The notes under the pieces: model-generated
Seen by the model: only the letters and a program-made list of their open reading frames with translations
Database searches by the model: none
What the model was told of the DNA's origin: nothing
Shown here: positions 7,086 to 15,827 of the stretch, piece after piece
How positions within the stretch are numbered: the first letter of the stretch is position 1
Layout: each line of letters opens with the position of its first letter
Made by a program: the position numbers and the translations under genes
Source of the DNA: JBGOUV01 sp041477815
GTDB taxonomy: Bacteria; Acidobacteriota; Terriglobia; Bryobacterales; JACQDG01
Assembly: GCA_041477815.1 (NCBI GenBank)
Contig: JBGOUV010000047.1
Location: 1-25,326 of the forward strand
Reading direction: 5' to 3'
DNA: 25,326 nt

Positions 7086-8423
7086 TCACCGGCCGCCGAC
7101 CGTCATTTCCCGGATCTTCAGGGTAGGCGCGGCCACCGCCCCGCGGAACTCCAGGTCCGAGCCGACCATCTCAATATCCTCGAGCATGCGGTTCAGGTTC
7201 CCGGCGATGGTTACCTCCTGCACCGGAAACGCCAGCTCGCCATTGCGAATCCACAACCCGGCGGCCCCCCGGGAATAATCGCCCGTCACCATATTGACAC
7301 CAAATCCAATCAGCTCGGTGACATAAAATCCGTCCGGGACGGAAGCGATGATCTGCTCCGGGGTATGCGGGCCGGCCTGGAGATAGAGGTTCCCCGGACC
7401 GATCCCGGGGTTGCCCGCCAGGCTCCGGGAAGCGTTTCCGGTAGTCGTGAGACCCAGCTTGCGGGCAGTATAGCTATTGAGCAGGTAGTTGCGCAGGACG
7501 CCGTTCTCAATCACCAGGGTCCGGCGGGTGGGGACGCCCTCGTCGTCAAACGGAGAGGTCCCCAAGCCGCCCGGCAGCAGGCCGTCGTCCACCACGGTCA
7601 CCCCGTCCGCCGCCACCCGCTCGCCCAGCTTGCCGGCCAGGAAGGAAGCGTGCCGGTAGATGGAGTCGCCGCTCACCGCCTCGAACAGGTTGCTGAGCAA
7701 GGTGCGGGCCGTGCGGGGCTCGAAGACCACCGGTACCCGCGTAGTCTCAACCTTCACCGCCCCCAGCCGCTGCAACGCCCGTTCGGCCGCCCGCCGCCCC
7801 ACCTGGTCGGCCGGCTCCAGCACCGCGAAGCTCCTCCCGGTAGTGAACCACCAGTCCCGCTGCATGTCCTCGCCCGACTGGGCCACCGGTACTGTTGAGA
7901 TCGAGCACAAGCTGCGCCGATACTCCCCCTTAAACCCCCGCGAGTTGACCAACAGCCGCCGTCCCCAACCGCTGCCGCAGGAGCCGCCCTCAGAGTTGGT
8001 GATCCGAGGATCCAGATCCAGCGCCGCCCGCTCACACTGTTTGGCCAAGGCGATCTTCTCCTCCGCCGGCAAGTCCCGGACGTCCTCATGAAACAGCTCC
8101 AGGTCCGCGACCGCCGACCCCAGCTCCCCCGCCTCGGGCAACCCATGACAAGGATCTTCCGACGTGATCCGCGCCAGCCCCACCGCCGACTCCACCAGCT
8201 TCTCCAGCCCCGCCGCCGACAAATCCGACGTATAGGCCGACCCGCTACAATGTCCGATCAGAACCCGCAACCCCACAGCCTTCGAGCCGGCCTCTTTGAC
8301 GCTCTCCACCTCTCCCAGCCGAACGTTCGCCGAAAACTCCTCCCCCTCGGCGAACACGCACTCGGCATCAGTGGCGCCAGCCTGAAGGGCCCGGCCCACC
8401 ACGTCGGAGGCGGCCTGGATCAA
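7086..8423 (-). CDS. pmbA: PmbA/TldE-type subunit of TldD/E protease
   Basis: A 445-residue member of the TldD/PmbA family, on the PmbA (TldE) side because it has no HExxxH zinc motif. It begins MIQAASDVVGRALQAGATDA and contains VRLGEVESVKEAGSKAVGLR in the N-terminal domain. The conserved C-terminal block includes SPFDDEGVPTRRTLVIENGV then LRNYLLNSYTARKLGL, DYSRGAAGLWIRNGE and EVTIAGNLNRMLEDIEMVGS. In E. coli TldD and TldE form a heterodimer that degrades unfolded peptides, matures microcin B17 and affects CcdA stability. The ATG overlaps the tldD stop as ATGA (8420-8423), so the two subunits are almost certainly translationally coupled. The amidohydrolase gene follows. Length is usual for the family. 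Confidence 0.93.
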   Translation of the reverse strand: MIQAASDVVGRALQAGATDAECVFAEGEEFSANVRLGEVESVKEAGSKAVGLRVLIGHCSGSAYTSDLSAAGLEKLVESAVGLARITSEDPCHGLPEAGELGSAVADLELFHEDVRDLPAEEKIALAKQCERAALDLDPRITNSEGGSCGSGWGRRLLVNSRGFKGEYRRSLCSISTVPVAQSGEDMQRDWWFTTGRSFAVLEPADQVGRRAAERALQRLGAVKVETTRVPVVFEPRTARTLLSNLFEAVSGDSIYRHASFLAGKLGERVAADGVTVVDDGLLPGGLGTSPFDDEGVPTRRTLVIENGVLRNYLLNSYTARKLGLTTTGNASRSLAGNPGIGPGNLYLQAGPHTPEQIIASVPDGFYVTELIGFGVNMVTGDYSRGAAGLWIRNGELAFPVQEVTIAGNLNRMLEDIEMVGSDLEFRGAVAAPTLKIREMTVGGR

Positions 8424-9835
8424 CCAACCCCCCCCACCGTCAGCCTCTCGACCTTAATAGTAGGGATCCCCACCCCCACCGGCACGCTCTGTCCCTCTTT
8501 GCCGCAGGTACCGATACCGTGGTCGAGCCGCAGGTCGTGGCCGACCATGGTCACCTTGGTCATGACGTCGGGGCCGTTGCCGATCAGGGTCGCGTTGCGG
8601 ATCGGACGGGTCAGGTGGCCGTCCTCGATCAGGTAGCTCTCGGACGCCGAGAACACAAACTTGCCACTGGTGATATCCACCTGACCACCGCCGAAGGTGA
8701 CGCAATACAGTCCCCGGCTAACCGAGCGCAAAATGTCCTGAGGATCGTCCTCGCCGGCCAGCAGGAAGGTATTGGTCATGCGCGGCATGGGCATGTGCTG
8801 GTAGCTCTCGCGGCGGCCGTTGCCGGTGGGCGCCGCGCCCAGCAGCCGGCTCGACAACTTGTCCTGCAGGTACCCCTTCAGAATACCCTTCTCGATCAGG
8901 ACAGTCTGGCTGGTAGGGTAGCCCTCGTCGTCCACGTTCAGCGACCCGCGGCGGCCGGGCATCGTCCCGTCGTCGACCACCGTACACAGCGGGCTCGCCA
9001 CCTGCCGTCCGATCAAGCCGGAAAACGCCGAGACCTTCTTGCGGTTAAAGTCCGCCTCCAGCCCGTGACCCACGGCTTCGTGCAGCAATATCCCCGGCCA
9101 ACCCGGTCCCAGCACCACGGTCATTTCGCCGGCTGGAGCATCCGCGGCATCGAGTTGTACGATGGCCTGTCGGGCAGCCTCCCGCGCGAAGTCCTCCGGC
9201 GTGCGAGCGGTCTGGAAGTAATCGAGCGTCACCCGCCCCCCGCCGCCGTCCATGCCCCGCTGGATGTTCGGCCCTTCGCGCGCCATGGCCAGCACGCTCA
9301 GCCGGGCCAGGGGCTGGAAGTCCTCGGTCAGGCGGCCCTCCGAGGTGGCGATCAGGATGTGGCGGTTCTCGTCGGCGTAGCCGGCCCGGACCTGAAAGAT
9401 CCGGCTGTCGCAGGCCCGAGCCGCCTGATCGGCGCGCTGGAGCAACGCCAACTTCGCCAGCAGATCCCCGTCCTGACCCACGCCGGCCGCCGGATAAAGG
9501 TTGTGGAGACCGCTCCCCGCGTTCACCGGCGCCGGCTCGACGGGTCCCGGACCGGCGGCGATCTGGGCCGCCGTCCGCGCCGCCCGCAGGATCTTCTCCG
9601 GTGCCAGGTCGTCCGTATAGGCGTACCCGGTCTTCTCCCCGCTCAGCACCCGGATTCCGCAGCCCACCGAAATCCCCTGACTGGCGCTCTTGATCAGCGA
9701 CTCGTCCAGGCTCAGCGATGTGGTGGCCTGGTACTCGAAGTAAAGATCCGCGTACTCGCCGCCGCGGCCAAGGGCTTCGCCCAGGTAGCGCTCCAGGTCG
9801 CGCGGGGTGAGGTTGTAGCGGTCGCGGAAGAACAT
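8420..9835 (-). CDS. tldD: TldD metalloprotease subunit
   Basis: A 471-residue TldD. The zinc/catalytic motif HEAVGHGLEADFNRKK is at ~252-267 (HExxxH), and the C-terminal cysteine ligand region reads GIGTCGKEGQSVPVGVG. Other landmarks are LYFEYQATTSLSLDESLIKS, GYPTSQTVLIEKGILKGYLQ, NGRRESYQHMPMPRMTNTF and GGGQVDITSGKFVFSASESY. It is the catalytic partner of the adjacent PmbA and begins the leftward operon. No Shine-Dalgarno sequence is visible; TAGGGT lies 6 bases before the ATG at 9835, suggesting a leaderless mRNA. A palindrome covering that box may be an operator. The enzyme is expected to be cytoplasmic. A second, more divergent TldD/PmbA pair lies at 21113-23891. Confidence 0.95.
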   Translation of the reverse strand: MFFRDRYNLTPRDLERYLGEALGRGGEYADLYFEYQATTSLSLDESLIKSASQGISVGCGIRVLSGEKTGYAYTDDLAPEKILRAARTAAQIAAGPGPVEPAPVNAGSGLHNLYPAAGVGQDGDLLAKLALLQRADQAARACDSRIFQVRAGYADENRHILIATSEGRLTEDFQPLARLSVLAMAREGPNIQRGMDGGGGRVTLDYFQTARTPEDFAREAARQAIVQLDAADAPAGEMTVVLGPGWPGILLHEAVGHGLEADFNRKKVSAFSGLIGRQVASPLCTVVDDGTMPGRRGSLNVDDEGYPTSQTVLIEKGILKGYLQDKLSSRLLGAAPTGNGRRESYQHMPMPRMTNTFLLAGEDDPQDILRSVSRGLYCVTFGGGQVDITSGKFVFSASESYLIEDGHLTRPIRNATLIGNGPDVMTKVTMVGHDLRLDHGIGTCGKEGQSVPVGVGIPTIKVERLTVGGVG

Positions 9836-9840
9836 AAGCC

Positions 9841-9854
9841 TACCCTACAGGGTA
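9841..9854. promoter_or_regulatory. Palindrome overlapping the tldD -10-like box
   Basis: TACCCT-AC-AGGGTA is a perfect 6-bp inverted repeat with a 2-base centre, starting 5 bases upstream of the tldD ATG (9835). On the minus strand its second half reads TAGGGT exactly 6 bases before the start codon, so it overlaps the presumed promoter -10 element. A dimeric regulator binding here would block initiation. No regulator can be named. Confidence 0.4.
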
Positions 9855-10046
9855 GCACCAGACGCTCCGCCTCGGCCTTGACAGGTTTCTCTCACAAACG
9901 TTCCCGATTATGGGAAAATTAAGGAAATGTGACCGTTTGTGGAGGCGCCGCTGGTGAATTCCCCGCCGCCGAGCGCACCCTATCAACGGGGGAAGTGCCA
10001 AACCAGGGGGACGAGCCCCGATGAAACTCGAACACGTGAGGACAGC
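9855..10046 (+). promoter_or_regulatory. Upstream region of the beta-propeller gene with nested inverted repeats
   Basis: No gene is seen here. CACAAACG (9893-9900) and CGTTTGTG (9934-9941) are inverted repeats, centres about 41 bp apart. Between them lies a second inverted repeat TTCCC-N6-GGGAA (9901-9916). TTGACA occurs at 9878-9883 but without a well-spaced -10 box. Downstream, GGGG and CCCC around 9999-10016 can form a small stem before the start at 10047. The layout suggests a regulated promoter with a leader of roughly 100 bases, but no known riboswitch was recognised. Confidence 0.35.
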
Positions 10047-11704
10047 ATGAACACTTCCAGTATGCCACCCTGCGGCGCGCGCTGGTTTTTCTTGCCGTAG
10101 CCGGATGGTCCGCCGGCGCTCAAACGGTCGCGTATGTCACCCACGGCACCAAGGCGCTTTCCGTAATTGACTTCGCCGCCAGGCGCACCCTGACCACCAT
10201 CCCTCTGGAAGGAGATGCCATCGGGCTGGCATTCAGTCCCGACGGCGCCCGTCTCTACGTCTCCGATCGGACCAATGGCGTGGCGATTATCGATACGGCG
10301 ACCAACACCGTCACCGGCCGCATCAATACCGGTCCGGCTGATGACCTGGTGCTGACTCCGGATGGGACGAAATTGCACGTCAGCATTGGCAGAGGTGGGG
10401 ATCTGGTCGTCGATGTGGCCACGGGCCAAACCATCGCTGCTCTGCCGCGGAGCGGCGGGGTTTTCTCTCCCGATGGGTCGCGCCTCTATACCACTTACCG
10501 CAGCAACGTGAGCATCATCGATGCGGCCGCCAATCAAGTCGTAGGCGAAGTCCCTGCCATCAGTCCGTCCGCGGTCGCCATTACACCCGATGGGCGGCGC
10601 GTGTATGTCACCAATACCCTCGATCTCCCCGGCGGGCTTTGCAATGCGCCGGATTTTGAGGGACTGCAGATCCTCGATACCCAGTCGGGCCGCATGCGCA
10701 AGAGCCTCAAATTGGGTGGCCGAAGCTGCGTGGTCTCGGTCGTGATCTCGCCGGATGGCCGCCGCGCGTACGTTGCGGAGGAGGCCTATGTCAATTCCTT
10801 GCCGATCGTTCATGTGATCGATGTGGCCACCGAGGAGCAGATTGGGAACTTCGACCTCTCCCCGGGCGAGAGCTACGGTTTGGCCATTTCCGCGGATGGA
10901 AAGACTCTGTTTGCGGTCGGAAACTCCCGTTTCCAAATCGTCGATCTGGCTAGCGGCAGGATGGACGGGTTCACCATTGCCGACGATTCGGTCCGCATCG
11001 CCCTGCGACCCATGCCTCCCGCTTTGGCCGAGGTGTCCCTCGTGAATGGCGCGACCTTCGAGGCCAAGGTCGCACGCGGAAGTTTGGCATCGGTGGTCGG
11101 AACCGGTCTGGCCCGCGGGTGGCAATCGGCGGCCGGGACGCCGCTGCCGACCTCGTTGCTGGATACGCGGGTATTCATAAACGGCACGCCGGCGCCGATA
11201 GTCTTCACGTCCGACGGTCAAGTAAACGTTCAGGTCCCTTGGGAGGCCGGAGCAGGGCCGGCTTCCTTGCGCGTGACGCGAGGGCCCCTCAGCAGCGAAA
11301 TCAGGACCATCACCATTGACGATGTGGCGCCGGGCATCTTCGTTATGGATGCGAACGGCACGGGCGCCATCACACGCGCGGACACTTTTCAACTGATTAC
11401 GCCGCAGAATCCGGCTCGCGCCGGAGACCTCCTGACACTGTTCATGACGGGCCTTGGCGGGGTGAAGGGGGCCGTGACTTCCGGACAGGCGCCGCCATCG
11501 CCGGCGGAAACGATGGAAGCGCCGCGGGTAACGATTGGCGGCGCCGTGGCGGAGGTTGTTTTTTCCGGACTCAGCACGCAATACCCCGGCTTGTACCAGG
11601 TGAACGTCCGCGTTCCCCCCGGAGTTTCCGCGGGCGCCGCCGTGGCGGTGGCGGTTACCATCGCAGGCAGGACCTCGAATATCGTGACGACGGCGGTGCG
11701 GTAG
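10047..11704 (+). CDS. Secreted YVTN beta-propeller protein with Solibacter C-terminal domain, frame broken at codon 2
   Basis: The main frame encodes surface beta-propeller repeats of the YVTN type, e.g. AFSPDGARLYVSDRTNGVAI, VAITPDGRRVYVTNTLDLPG and ISPDGRRAYVAEEAYVNSLP. The last ~220 residues match TIGR03437: VNGATFEAKVARGSLASVVG, PLPTSLLDTRVFINGTPAPI, QVNVQVPW, APGIFVM, TLFMTGLGGV, LYQVNVRVPPG and SNIVTTAVR. A signal peptide, YATLRRALVFLAVAGWSAGA, is in the same frame but has no ATG: a TGA at 10037 precedes it. The only good start is ATG 10047, with GAGG 5 bases upstream, which is in another frame and soon hits a stop. Restoring one A (ATGAAC to ATGAAAC) gives MKHFQYATLRR. This is a one-base deletion or a sequence error. 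If real, only a truncated product from ATG 10280 could be made. Confidence 0.85.
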
Positions 11705-11708
11705 GAGG

Positions 11709-12266
11709 CTATGTCCGGAAAATAGGCCTCCCCACCGACCGCCGCGCCACCTCCACAAACCCCGCCTCCCGAAACGCCCCCGCCAACCCCGTCCAGGCGA
11801 ATGCGTCCGGCATCGTCCCCCTCCGCGGCTCCACCGGATACCCCTCCACGATCTTCGCTCCCCGGCTCCGCGCGAATCTTACCGCTGCCTCCAGCAGCCT
11901 CCGGGTCACCCCCTTCCGCCGCCACGGTCGCGCCACGAAAAAACAGGTGACGCTCCACACCGGCTGCTCGTCCACCCGCTTCAAGATGCGCGACCGCTCC
12001 AGCACCGGGTATGTCTCTCTCGGTCCCACCGCGCACCAAGCCACCGCTTTCCCCTCCGCGTACGCCAGGACCCCCAGCGGATCGCCTGCCTCCACAAGTT
12101 TGCGGAAGGCCCTCCGGTTGCCCTCCCCCTTCTGCCTGGTCCACTCCGGCCGCCGCAGCCGCCAAAACATGCACCAGCACCCCGCGCAAGCACCCCGCGG
12201 CCCGAACAACGCCTCCAGGTCTCCCCACCGCTCCGGCGTCAGTGGATGAAACTCAAGCCCGGACAC
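11709..12266 (-). CDS. GNAT-family N-acetyltransferase
   Basis: A 185-residue GNAT acetyltransferase. The acetyl-CoA pyrophosphate-binding region is VTCFFVARPWRRKGVTRRLL (Q/R-x-x-G-x-G/A type), followed by EAAVRFARSRGAKIVEGYPV. The N-terminal part has GACAGCWCMFWRLRRPEW, a cysteine-rich motif seen in a subgroup of small GNATs. The acceptor substrate is unknown. It is the last gene of the leftward cluster, its start overlapping the end of the amidase gene by 14 bases. Its stop faces the stop of the beta-propeller gene only 4 bases away, leaving no room for a conventional terminator between the convergent genes. Confidence 0.85.
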   Translation of the reverse strand: MSGLEFHPLTPERWGDLEALFGPRGACAGCWCMFWRLRRPEWTRQKGEGNRRAFRKLVEAGDPLGVLAYAEGKAVAWCAVGPRETYPVLERSRILKRVDEQPVWSVTCFFVARPWRRKGVTRRLLEAAVRFARSRGAKIVEGYPVEPRRGTMPDAFAWTGLAGAFREAGFVEVARRSVGRPIFRT

Positions 12267-13662
12267 GCTCGATGGCCTCCGCCACCGCCAGCACCTTCAT
12301 GTCTTCCCACCGCCGCCCCACCACTTGCACCCCGATCGGCAGGCCCTCCTCCGACCGCGACAAAGGCAGCACCACCACCGGACTGCCGGTCAGGTTGAAC
12401 GGCCCCGTGTAAGCCAGGCCTCCCATCCAGTACGGCACGGTCCGGTCGTCCACCTGCACCGGCGTACCCGCCGGACAATGCGGAATCGCCGGCCCCACCG
12501 TGACCGGACACAGCAGCGCGTCAAAGCCGGTCAGGAACCGCTCCAGCGCCCCGATCAGCGCATCCCGCGCCGTCATCGTGGCGGTGAACAGCTTCATGCC
12601 GGCGTTCAGGCAACCGTGTACCGCGCGGCCGATGGGATCCTCGGACTCCGGTCCGGCCCCCAGACCCGCCGCGAACTGCGCCTCCAACTCCGCCGGCATC
12701 GACGAGCCGATCTCGCACCACAGCAGGCTCCCGAACGCGTCCCACACCTGCGGAAAGCTGAACCCCTCCGGCGCCCGCCGCTCCACCCGCCAGCCGGCCT
12801 GCTCCAGCTTGGCGGCCAGTCCGGCTAGGGCCCTTCGCGTCCCCGCCGTCACCGGACACCCGCCAAAATCTTCGATCCAGGCCACCGTGGGCCGCTCGAC
12901 CCCAACCGGCTCCAGCGGCGCCGGCGGTGTCTCCCAGTAATTCCCATCGGGACCCGCGATCACCTGCAGCGCCAGCCGCAGATCGCCGACCGACCGCGCC
13001 AGCGGCCCCAGCACCGCCATGTGCCGCATCCCGCGCGGCACTCCCGGCAGCTCCGGGATATGCCCCGTAATCGGCACCCGGTGCTCGGTCGGCTTCAGCG
13101 AATAGACCCCGCAGTAGTGCGCCGGAATCCGCACCGACCCGCCGAGGTCGCTCCCGATCTCCAGCGGCGACATCCCCGCCGCCACCGCCGCCGCGCCCCC
13201 GCCGGTCGAGCCACCCGGCGTCCGCCCCAGGTTCCAGGGGTTGTTCCCGCGCCCCAGCAGCGGACTGTCGCACTGATAGTTCATCGCCAGCAGAGGCAGG
13301 TTGGTCTTCCCCAGGATCACCGCCCCCGCCGCCCGCATCCGCGCCACCGCCGTCGCGTCGGCAGCCGGCACGTGCTCCGCCAGCGGCGGGAACCCGGCCG
13401 TCGTGCGCAGCCCCGCCGTCTCCAGCGAGTCCTTGATCGTGACCGGCACGCCGTGCAGCGGACCCCACCAGGCGCCCTTTGCCAGCGCCGCGTCCGCCTC
13501 CCGAGCCCTTCGCCGCGCCCCCTCTTCGTCCACCAGCACAATGGCGTTCAGCTCCCCATTGCGCTCGCCGATCCGCGCCAAGTGCGCCTCCAGCACTTCG
13601 ACCGCCGACCACCGCCGTAGCCGGATCCCCAGCGCCAGTTCCTCCGCCGTGCGGGAAGTCAT
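12253..13662 (-). CDS. Amidase (amidase-signature family)
   Basis: A 469-residue amidase-signature hydrolase. The Ser-cisSer-Lys triad is visible: Lys77 in GVPVTIKDSLETAGLRTT, Ser152 in the loop TPGGSTGGGAAAVAAG, and nucleophile Ser176 in GSDLGGSVRIPAHYCG. The conserved YSLKPTEHRVP follows, and YTGPFNLTGSPVVVLPL lies near the C-terminus. Length is normal. Members hydrolyse small amides, or act in GatA transamidation; without GatB/GatC neighbours here a catabolic or detoxifying amidase is more likely. Start ATG at 13662 is one base after the SnoaL-like stop, so it belongs to the operon running from zinc-ribbon/AtuA to GNAT. No signal peptide is seen. Confidence 0.92.
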   Translation of the reverse strand: MTSRTAEELALGIRLRRWSAVEVLEAHLARIGERNGELNAIVLVDEEGARRRAREADAALAKGAWWGPLHGVPVTIKDSLETAGLRTTAGFPPLAEHVPAADATAVARMRAAGAVILGKTNLPLLAMNYQCDSPLLGRGNNPWNLGRTPGGSTGGGAAAVAAGMSPLEIGSDLGGSVRIPAHYCGVYSLKPTEHRVPITGHIPELPGVPRGMRHMAVLGPLARSVGDLRLALQVIAGPDGNYWETPPAPLEPVGVERPTVAWIEDFGGCPVTAGTRRALAGLAAKLEQAGWRVERRAPEGFSFPQVWDAFGSLLWCEIGSSMPAELEAQFAAGLGAGPESEDPIGRAVHGCLNAGMKLFTATMTARDALIGALERFLTGFDALLCPVTVGPAIPHCPAGTPVQVDDRTVPYWMGGLAYTGPFNLTGSPVVVLPLSRSEEGLPIGVQVVGRRWEDMKVLAVAEAIERVRA

Positions 13663-13663
13663 G

Positions 13664-14053
13664 TCAGAACGCTCCGTTCACCGCCGCCGTGTCGATGTAC
13701 TCCCGCAACACGGTGATCTTGCCGTCCTTCACCGTCCACACGTGGCACCAGTCGGCGTCAAAGGCCCGGCCCGTCGTCTTCGGCCGCAGCCGCTCCCTCC
13801 CCAGCACCACCACCCGGTTGCCCGATCCCAAAAACTCCGTGGCCTCGAACACCTCGAAGTCGGCCGACGCCCCGATGGCGGCAAAGAAACTTCCTACCTG
13901 CGTCCGCCCGCGCCGCCGGCCCGCCCACGGCACCTCCGCCGCTCCGGGCGCCAGCGAGTCCACGTCCTCCGCCAGCAGGTTCAGCACCCCGGAAATGTCG
14001 CCCTTCCCGAAACATTCATACGCCTTCTGCACCACCGCCACCGCATCGCTCAT
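13664..14053 (-). CDS. SnoaL-like / NTF2-fold protein
   Basis: A 129-residue protein of the nuclear-transport-factor-2 / SnoaL-like superfamily (ketosteroid-isomerase-related). Features are VQKAYECFGKGDISGVLNLL then AEDVDSLAPG in the N-terminal helices, VGSFFAAIGASADFEVFEAT, and the strand DWCHVWTVKDGKITVLREYI typical of the last sheet. These proteins are small hydrolases, isomerases or non-catalytic binders; no specific reaction can be assigned. The start overlaps the AtuA-family stop as ATGA (14050-14053), and the amidase starts one base after its stop, so co-translation with both is likely. Confidence 0.85.
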   Translation of the reverse strand: MSDAVAVVQKAYECFGKGDISGVLNLLAEDVDSLAPGAAEVPWAGRRRGRTQVGSFFAAIGASADFEVFEATEFLGSGNRVVVLGRERLRPKTTGRAFDADWCHVWTVKDGKITVLREYIDTAAVNGAF

Positions 14054-15381
14054 CCTTCCAGCACCTCCACTCGGCTCGCGATCTCCTCGCGCGGGATCAG
14101 CGCCGACCAGTATGCCACGACTTCATGCACCGCCGGCTTACCCTCCCCGAACCCCGTCGCCGTCGGCGGGCCGTTCAGCACCAGCGGAATCACCTCCCGC
14201 GTGAACCGGTCCACCGCCCTCCGGTTCGGCCCCCGCACCCCGATGCGCAACTGCACCTCCGGCGGGTCCGGCGCCGCCGCCGCGATCGGACCGTGACAGG
14301 CATTCACCCCTAAAAACTCAGTATGAATCTCGTCAAATCCGAGGCCGATCCGCTCCAGCCGCTGCCGCACGATCCGGTCCGCCGCCGCGGCTTTTTCTCG
14401 CGCCTGCGGCCAACTGTACACCAGCGTCCCCACCGCCTTCCACCCCGCCGCATACGCGATCGAGACTTTCAAGTACGGGGTCCGCGGCCCCCCGCGAATC
14501 CCGCTCACCTCCACCCGGTCCGCCCCCGCCTCCTGCAATCGAATCGTGGTGAAATCGGCCACGCAGTCCGGCGTGATGTATTGGCGCGGGTCCCCCAACT
14601 CGTAGAGCAGTTGTTCCTTCACCACCGCCATCGACACCCGCCCGCCGGTCCCTTCATGTTTCGTGACGCAGAAGCTTCCATCCTCCCGCGCCTCGACAAT
14701 CGGATAACCAATACCCGCCAGGTCCGGAATTGTCTGCCAGTCCACCTGGCAGTTCCCCCCGGTGGTCTGGGCCCCACACTCAATGATGTGGCCGGCGATG
14801 GTTCCGGCCGCCAGCCGGTCCCAATCCTGCGGCCCCCACCCAAACTCGTGCACCATGGGCGCCAGCGTCAGCGCGGTATCGGTCGATCGCCCGGCAATGA
14901 CCACCTGCGCCCCGGTTCCGAGCGCCTCCGCCAGCGGAAAGGCCCCCAAGTACGCATTTGCGCTCAGCACGCGGTCCCGAATCGAAGCCAGCGGCTTCCC
15001 CGTATCGAGATCCCGCATCTCGACCCCCCGCGCCAGCAGGTCGTCCAGCCGGTCGTAGATGTCATCGCCCGTGACCACCGCGACCCTCCGCCCGGGCGCC
15101 GCCCGCACCACCGCCTCCGCGCACGCCCGTGGATTCACGCCCCCAGCATTGGCGATCACCCGCGCCGTCCCCAGCCGCGGCCCGATCCGCTCCATCAACG
15201 TGACGAAGTCCCGCGCATACCCCTGACTAGGGTCGGCCCTCTTCTGCTTCTGCAGGATCGACATGGTGATCTCGGCCAGGTAGTCGAGCCCCAGGTAGTC
15301 GATGGGCCCCAGCTCGATCTGACGCACGGGAGCCTCCAGCCAGTCTCCCCAGAAGCCTTGGCCGTTGGCAATGCGGATCAT
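14050..15381 (-). CDS. AtuA-like protein (DUF1446, acyclic terpene utilization family)
   Basis: A 443-residue DUF1446 family protein. Characteristic segments include the start MIRIANGQGFWGDWLEAPVR, YLGLDYLAEITMSILQKQK, GTARVIANAGGVNPRACAEA, VVIAGRSTDTALTLAPMVHE and IECGAQTTGGNCQVDW. The family is named for AtuA of the Pseudomonas acyclic-terpene (citronellol/geraniol) cluster, but most members have unknown reactions and occur in varied catabolic operons. The partner small protein DUF4387 often found beside it is not visible here. The gene follows the zinc-ribbon gene with no intervening base and overlaps the SnoaL-like gene by 4 bases. Assignment to the family is solid; function is not. Confidence 0.88.
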   Translation of the reverse strand: MIRIANGQGFWGDWLEAPVRQIELGPIDYLGLDYLAEITMSILQKQKRADPSQGYARDFVTLMERIGPRLGTARVIANAGGVNPRACAEAVVRAAPGRRVAVVTGDDIYDRLDDLLARGVEMRDLDTGKPLASIRDRVLSANAYLGAFPLAEALGTGAQVVIAGRSTDTALTLAPMVHEFGWGPQDWDRLAAGTIAGHIIECGAQTTGGNCQVDWQTIPDLAGIGYPIVEAREDGSFCVTKHEGTGGRVSMAVVKEQLLYELGDPRQYITPDCVADFTTIRLQEAGADRVEVSGIRGGPRTPYLKVSIAYAAGWKAVGTLVYSWPQAREKAAAADRIVRQRLERIGLGFDEIHTEFLGVNACHGPIAAAAPDPPEVQLRIGVRGPNRRAVDRFTREVIPLVLNGPPTATGFGEGKPAVHEVVAYWSALIPREEIASRVEVLEG

Positions 15382-15807
15382 CTACACCCAGAGCCGGGCC
15401 ACCAAAACCGCCAACGCGAGCAGCAGAATGGCCCCGACCACCACCTTCACCCACCGCGACAGCGGCGGCCGCGACGGCTTCTCGGTCACCTGGATGGCGG
15501 ACATCACCTTCTTCTGCAAGTGGGGCGGCAGGCCGCGGATGGCTTCGAAGATCCGCTGCCTTCCGGCCGCGTCGGCGATGACGATGGTATCAACCAGCGG
15601 ACCGTTCAGGGCCCGGCGCAACTGTCGCCGCAGCTCGGGCGGGAGATCGTCCATGGACCGGAAGACCCGGTCTTCTTCCCCCGCCGCCACCCGCACCTGG
15701 GAGGTCTTCACCATCGCCACCCTCGCCGTCTCCAGCGGACGGGCACAGTAAGGACATTTGCCCTGCTTCAGGGCGGCAAAGCTCCGGCCACAGTGCGGGC
15801 ATTCCAT
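15382..15807 (-). CDS. Zinc-ribbon protein with C-terminal membrane anchor
   Basis: A 141-residue protein. The N-terminal zinc ribbon is MECPHCGRSFAALKQGKCPY-C, with cysteines at 3, 6, 18 and 21. A central helical segment (DDLPPELRRQLRRALNGPLV; GRQRIFEAIRGLPPHLQKKV) follows. One transmembrane helix at ~120-139 (VKVVVGAILLLALAVLVARL) ends the protein, giving a tail-anchored layout. The role is unknown. It lies 20 bases after the LysR stop and its own stop abuts the AtuA start. A TAGAAT box lies 17 bases upstream of the ATG inside the LysR 3' end, so a separate promoter is possible. No Shine-Dalgarno sequence is evident. Confidence 0.8.
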   Translation of the reverse strand: MECPHCGRSFAALKQGKCPYCARPLETARVAMVKTSQVRVAAGEEDRVFRSMDDLPPELRRQLRRALNGPLVDTIVIADAAGRQRIFEAIRGLPPHLQKKVMSAIQVTEKPSRPPLSRWVKVVVGAILLLALAVLVARLWV

Positions 15808-15827
15808 AAGGCGCCGTGGATTCTATT

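Noticed and set aside
5820..7898. Very long antisense reading frame opposite the amidohydrolase and pmbA genes (692 codons)
   Set aside because: It is the GC-skew shadow of two well-supported genes; composition is Arg/Ala/Gly/Pro-rich with no domain. Similar shadows oppose tldD, the beta-propeller gene, ahcY and others.
9980..10046. Cyclic-di-GMP or other riboswitch in the propeller leader
   Set aside because: Short strings such as CCAAACCAGG and GGGACGAG recall GEMM fragments, but the conserved stems and tetraloop/receptor cannot be assembled.
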